From the NCBI GenBank assembly GCA_900320765.1, contig ONTN01000047.1, forward strand, positions 1 through 8,770: a stretch of 8,770 nucleotides of DNA, read 5' to 3'. The position numbers and the translations under genes were made by a program. The notes below the pieces were generated by a model. It saw only the letters and a program-made list of their open reading frames with translations, was not told the DNA's origin and searched no databases. Source of the DNA: an uncultured Eubacteriales bacterium. GTDB lineage: Bacteria; Bacillota; Clostridia; Oscillospirales; Oscillospiraceae. Positions 6,403 through 8,770 of the stretch are shown in pieces (the stretch's first letter is position 1; the number at the start of each line of letters is the position of its first letter).

Positions 6403-8343
6403 ATGAACAAAGGAAACTACTATCTTTCCACCGCTATCGCTTACGCTTCGGGCAAGCCGCACATAGGCAACACCTATGAGATCGTGCTTGCGGACGCCAT
6501 TTGCCGCTTCAAGCGAATGACGGGGTACGACGTTTACTTCCAGACCGGCACCGACGAGCATGGACAGAAGATCCAGCTCAAGGCCGAGGCTGCGGGCAAG
6601 ACTCCGCAGCAGTTCGTCGACGAGACCGCCGGCGAGATAAAGCGCATCTGGGACGTTATGAACACGAGCTACGACCGCTTCGTCCGCACGACAGACCCGA
6701 TGCACGAGCGCAAGATCCAGGAGATCTTCGACCGCTTCGTAAAGCAGGACGATATATACAAATCCAAGTACGAGGGCTGGTACTGCACCCCCTGCGAGAG
6801 CTTCTGGACTGAGAGCCAGCTCGTCGATCACAAGTGTCCGGACTGCGGACGCGAGGTCAAGTGGGCTGAGGAGGAGGCCTATTTCTTCCGCCTCTCCAAA
6901 TACGGCCCGAAGCTTATGGACTATATAAACGACCACCCCGAGTTCATCCAGCCCGAGGCGAGGAAGAACGAGATGGTTAACAACTTCTTAAAGCCCGGTC
7001 TCCAGGACCTCTGCGTCTCCCGCACGAGCTTCAACTGGGGCATACCCGTAAAGGCAGACCCGAAGCACGTAGTCTACGTCTGGCTCGACGCCCTCTCCAA
7101 CTATATCACCTTCCTCGGCTACGAGCCGAACGGCGAGAACGGCGAGATGTATAAAAAATACTGGCCGGCGGACGTGCATCTTATCGGCAAGGATATAATC
7201 CGCTTCCACACGCTCTATTGGCCCGCCTTCCTGATGGCTCTCGGCGAGCCGCTTCCGAAGCAGGTCTTCGGCCACCCCTGGCTCCTTATGAACAACTCGA
7301 AGATGTCAAAATCCGCCGGAAACGTCATTTACGCCGACGACCTCGTAGAGCTCTACGGAGTCGACGCCGTCAGGTACTACGTTCTCCACGAGATGCCCTT
7401 CTCGTCCGACGGCAACCTGACCCACGACCTTATTATGGAGCGCAACAACTCCGACCTCGCGAATATCCTCGGAAACCTCGTCAACCGCTCAGTCTCGATG
7501 GTGAAGAAGTATCTGGGCGGAAAGCTCGGAGGCAGAAGCGCCGCCGAGGAGGTCGACAGGGAGCTTATAGATATCTGCCTTGCCGCACCGAAGAAGGCGG
7601 AAGAGAAGATGGACGCCCTGCACGTTGCCGACGCTATCGACGAGGTGTTCGCCATACTCAGAAGGGCGAACAAGTACGTTGACGAGACGATGCCCTGGGT
7701 GCTTGCCCGGGACGAGGCCAATAAGCCGAGGCTCGAGACCGTACTCTATAACCTCTGCGAGGCTATCCGCTTCGCCGGTACTCTGATAACGCCCTTCCTG
7801 CCCGACACCGGCGCGAAGATTTTCCGTCAGCTTAATATCGAGCCCTCGACCTGGGAAAGCCTCGAGTCCTTCGGACTTCTCCCTGAGGGTCACGAGCTCG
7901 GCGAGGCAGAGATACTCTTCCAGCGCCTCGATATCGCGAAGAAGACGGAGGAGGTGCAGGCATTCTACGCAGCGAAGGAGACGGTCGAGTCCGAGCCCGT
8001 CCTGCCCGACGTGACGATAGATGACTTCGCGAAGTGCGATATGCGCGTGTGCAAGGTGCTCGCCTGCGAAAACGTGAAGAAGAGCGAGAAGCTTTTGAAA
8101 TTCACACTTGACGACGGCTCCGGAAAGCCCCGTCAGATACTCTCCGGCATAGCGAAGTTCTATAAGCCGGAGGAGCTCGTCGGCAAGACCGTAGTCGCTA
8201 TCCTCAACCTGCCGCCCAGAAAGATGATGGGTCTCGACTCCTGCGGTATGCTCATCTCCGCCGTGAAGGAGGAGAAGGACGGGGAGAAGCTCCACCTTCT
8301 GATGCTCGACGATTCCGTCCCTGCGGGCTACAGGCTCTCGTAA
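6403..8343 (+). CDS. metG: Methionyl-tRNA synthetase with C-terminal tRNA-binding domain
   Basis: A 646-residue class I aminoacyl-tRNA synthetase that charges elongator and initiator tRNA-Met with methionine in the cytosol. The HIGH-type motif reads HIGN at 20-23, in the context GKPHIGNTYE, as usual for MetRS. KMSKS is complete at 300-304. The connective domain has two cysteine pairs, C128/C131 (CTPC) and C145/C148 (CPDC), which should bind one zinc. An all-helical anticodon-binding domain follows at about 360-520. Residues about 540-646 form an EMAPII/Trbp111-like OB-fold (DFAKCDMRVCKV... LPPRKMMGLDSCGMLIS), the appended domain that promotes tRNA binding and dimer formation. The length is normal for the long MetRS form. 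AGGAGGT at 6388-6394, 8 bases upstream, confirms the ATG. It is transcribed towards the tRNA cluster that contains its substrate tRNA-fMet. Confidence 0.98.
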   Translation: MNKGNYYLSTAIAYASGKPHIGNTYEIVLADAICRFKRMTGYDVYFQTGTDEHGQKIQLKAEAAGKTPQQFVDETAGEIKRIWDVMNTSYDRFVRTTDPMHERKIQEIFDRFVKQDDIYKSKYEGWYCTPCESFWTESQLVDHKCPDCGREVKWAEEEAYFFRLSKYGPKLMDYINDHPEFIQPEARKNEMVNNFLKPGLQDLCVSRTSFNWGIPVKADPKHVVYVWLDALSNYITFLGYEPNGENGEMYKKYWPADVHLIGKDIIRFHTLYWPAFLMALGEPLPKQVFGHPWLLMNNSKMSKSAGNVIYADDLVELYGVDAVRYYVLHEMPFSSDGNLTHDLIMERNNSDLANILGNLVNRSVSMVKKYLGGKLGGRSAAEEVDRELIDICLAAPKKAEEKMDALHVADAIDEVFAILRRANKYVDETMPWVLARDEANKPRLETVLYNLCEAIRFAGTLITPFLPDTGAKIFRQLNIEPSTWESLESFGLLPEGHELGEAEILFQRLDIAKKTEEVQAFYAAKETVESEPVLPDVTIDDFAKCDMRVCKVLACENVKKSEKLLKFTLDDGSGKPRQILSGIAKFYKPEELVGKTVVAILNLPPRKMMGLDSCGMLISAVKEEKDGEKLHLLMLDDSVPAGYRLS

Positions 8344-8356
8344 AAAGACCGACTTA

Positions 8357-8389
8357 TTTCCCGGGGAAAAAAGATTTTTCCCCGGGAAA
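8357..8389 (+). terminator. Strong hairpin after metG, probable terminator
   Basis: A perfect 15-bp stem (8357-8371 with 8375-8389) with a 3-base loop begins 14 bases after the metG stop. Its core is CCCGGGG/CCCCGGG. The T run is inside the right arm rather than after it, and the sequence that follows is A-rich, so it is not a textbook terminator. It also insulates metG from the tRNA promoter starting at 8401. Confidence 0.6.
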
Positions 8390-8400
8390 CGAAAAAATCC

Positions 8401-8429
8401 TTGACAAAACGTGCGGTCTTTGGTAAAAT
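8401..8429 (+). promoter_or_regulatory. Consensus promoter of the tRNA cluster
   Basis: A perfect TTGACA (8401-8406) is 17 bases from TAAAAT (8424-8429). Initiation near 8436 puts the first tRNA about 14 bases downstream. The strength fits a stable-RNA operon. Confidence 0.85.
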
Positions 8430-8449
8430 AGCTTTCGCTGATACGGCGT

Positions 8450-8525
8450 GCTGGTATAGCTCAGTTGGTAGAGCAGCTGATTTGTAATCAGCAGGTCGTG
8501 GGTTCGAGTCCCTCTACCAGCTCCA
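8450..8525 (+). tRNA. tRNA-Thr (anticodon TGT)
   Basis: A complete 76-base cloverleaf. The acceptor GCTGGTA (8450-8456) pairs with TACCAGC (8515-8521). The anticodon arm is GCTGA-TTTGTAA-TCAGC with TGT at 8483-8485, reading ACA and related Thr codons. The T arm contains GGTTCGAGTCC. The discriminator is T, and CCA is encoded in the gene (8523-8525), unlike the two tRNA genes that follow. Confidence 0.97.
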
Positions 8526-8548
8526 TCGCATCGCCTCCGGTGATGCGA
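8526..8548 (+). other. Hairpin in the tRNA-Thr to tRNA-Tyr spacer
   Basis: Starting directly after the CCA of tRNA-Thr, TCGCATCGCC (8526-8535) pairs with GGTGATGCGA (8539-8548), 10 bp with one G-T, around loop TCC. A run of five A follows rather than T, so it is not a terminator on this strand. It may mark processing between tRNAs. The core GCCTCCGG also occurs in the repeat at 409-416. Confidence 0.5.
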
Positions 8549-8565
8549 AAAACAAGTTCATATTT

Positions 8566-8647
8566 GGGGGAATTCCCGAGTGGCCAAAGGGGGCAGACTG
8601 TAAATCTGTTGTCGACGACTTCGGTGGTTCGAATCCACCCCCATCCA
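8566..8647 (+). tRNA. tRNA-Tyr (anticodon GTA), aberrant acceptor stem
   Basis: Class II tRNA. The D arm (CCCGAGTGGCCAAAGGGGG), the anticodon arm GCAGA-CTGTAAA-TCTGT with GTA at 8600-8602, a 13-base variable arm with GTC/GAC, and the T arm GGTGG-TTCGAAT-CCACC are all canonical for bacterial tRNA-Tyr. The acceptor is not. Counting from the D arm, the 5' strand is GGGGGAA (8566-8572); counting from the T arm, the 3' strand is CCCATCC (8640-8646). Only three Watson-Crick pairs and one G-T form out of seven. A better pairing, TGGGGG (8565-8570) with CCCCCA (8638-8643), borrows two C from the T stem. No CCA is encoded after A8647, unless the CCA at 8645-8647 is used. It may be defective, edited or a sequence error; identity as Tyr is certain from the body. 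Confidence 0.8.
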
Positions 8648-8684
8648 CTCTTAAGTGAGAGAGATCTCATTTACAATTTAACAT

Positions 8685-8758
8685 CGCGGGGTAGAGCAGT
8701 CTGGAAGCTCGTCGGGCTCATAACCCGGAGGTCGTAGGTTCAAATCCTACCCCCGCTA
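8685..8758 (+). tRNA. Initiator tRNA-fMet (anticodon CAT)
   Basis: The acceptor CGCGGGG (8685-8691) pairs with CCCCGCT (8751-8757) except at the end, where C1 faces T72. An unpaired 1-72 is the hallmark of bacterial initiator tRNA, normally C against A. The anticodon stem has the three consecutive G-C pairs (GGG-CTCATAA-CCC) required for P-site binding, with CAT at 8719-8721. The D stem has the initiator A11-U24 pair. The T arm is GTAGG-TTCAAAT-CCTAC. The discriminator is A, and CCA is not encoded (CTG follows), so it must be added by CCA transferase. Confidence 0.95.
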
Positions 8759-8770
8759 CTGAAAAAATTT

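Noticed and set aside
8488..8670. Minus-strand 60-codon frame (GWGWIRTTE...)
   Set aside because: It is the antisense of the tRNA-Thr and tRNA-Tyr genes, a well-known source of false protein calls.
8465..8737. Plus-strand 90-codon frame
   Set aside because: It runs through all three tRNA genes in sense and has no ribosome site.

Overview
The window looks like a chromosomal segment of a Gram-positive member of the Clostridia, probably a gut-type, fairly GC-rich Oscillospiraceae/Ruminococcaceae-like lineage. This rests on strong AGGAGG ribosome sites, sigma-A promoters with near-consensus -35/-10 boxes, short hairpin terminators, a secreted protein with SLH cell-wall anchors, a clostridial DUF1015 protein, a Clostridia-type MetRS, and interspersed hairpin repeats of the 'ACCTCATC...' kind. 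The taxonomic placement is inference; no rRNA gene is present.

Layout: positions 1-476 hold no protein gene. They contain three copies or part-copies of a two-hairpin repeat (about 1-20 inverted, 51-96 and 397-443 direct). Between them, on the minus strand, are two back-to-back sigma-A-like promoters, each followed at the expected start-site distance by a strongly folded sequence; the second ends in a terminator-like stem with a T run. These are candidate small RNAs. Positions 477-1097 (minus) encode a cytidylate kinase-like P-loop protein. It is divergent from a DUF1015 protein (1238-2464, plus) whose only sensible start codon is the rare ATT. The two promoters are head to head and share a palindrome between their -35 boxes.

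After a clear terminator, 2536-4989 encodes a secreted, surface-anchored glycoside-hydrolase-like protein: signal peptide, helical repeats, GH26-like domain, beta domain and three SLH repeats. It has its own terminator. Then come an AI-2E/UPF0118-family membrane protein (5112-6326) and methionyl-tRNA synthetase metG (6403-8343), each with a recognisable promoter.

The right end is a tRNA cluster driven by a consensus TTGACA promoter: tRNA-Thr(TGT), tRNA-Tyr(GTA) and initiator tRNA-fMet(CAT). The Tyr gene has an acceptor stem that does not pair properly, although the rest of the molecule is canonical. MetRS and the initiator tRNA it charges are therefore neighbours, but each side has its own promoter.

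Most genes appear to be separate transcription units rather than one operon. The most unusual points are the ATT start, the tandem folded RNA candidates at the left end, the shared divergent operator-like palindrome, and the aberrant tRNA-Tyr acceptor.
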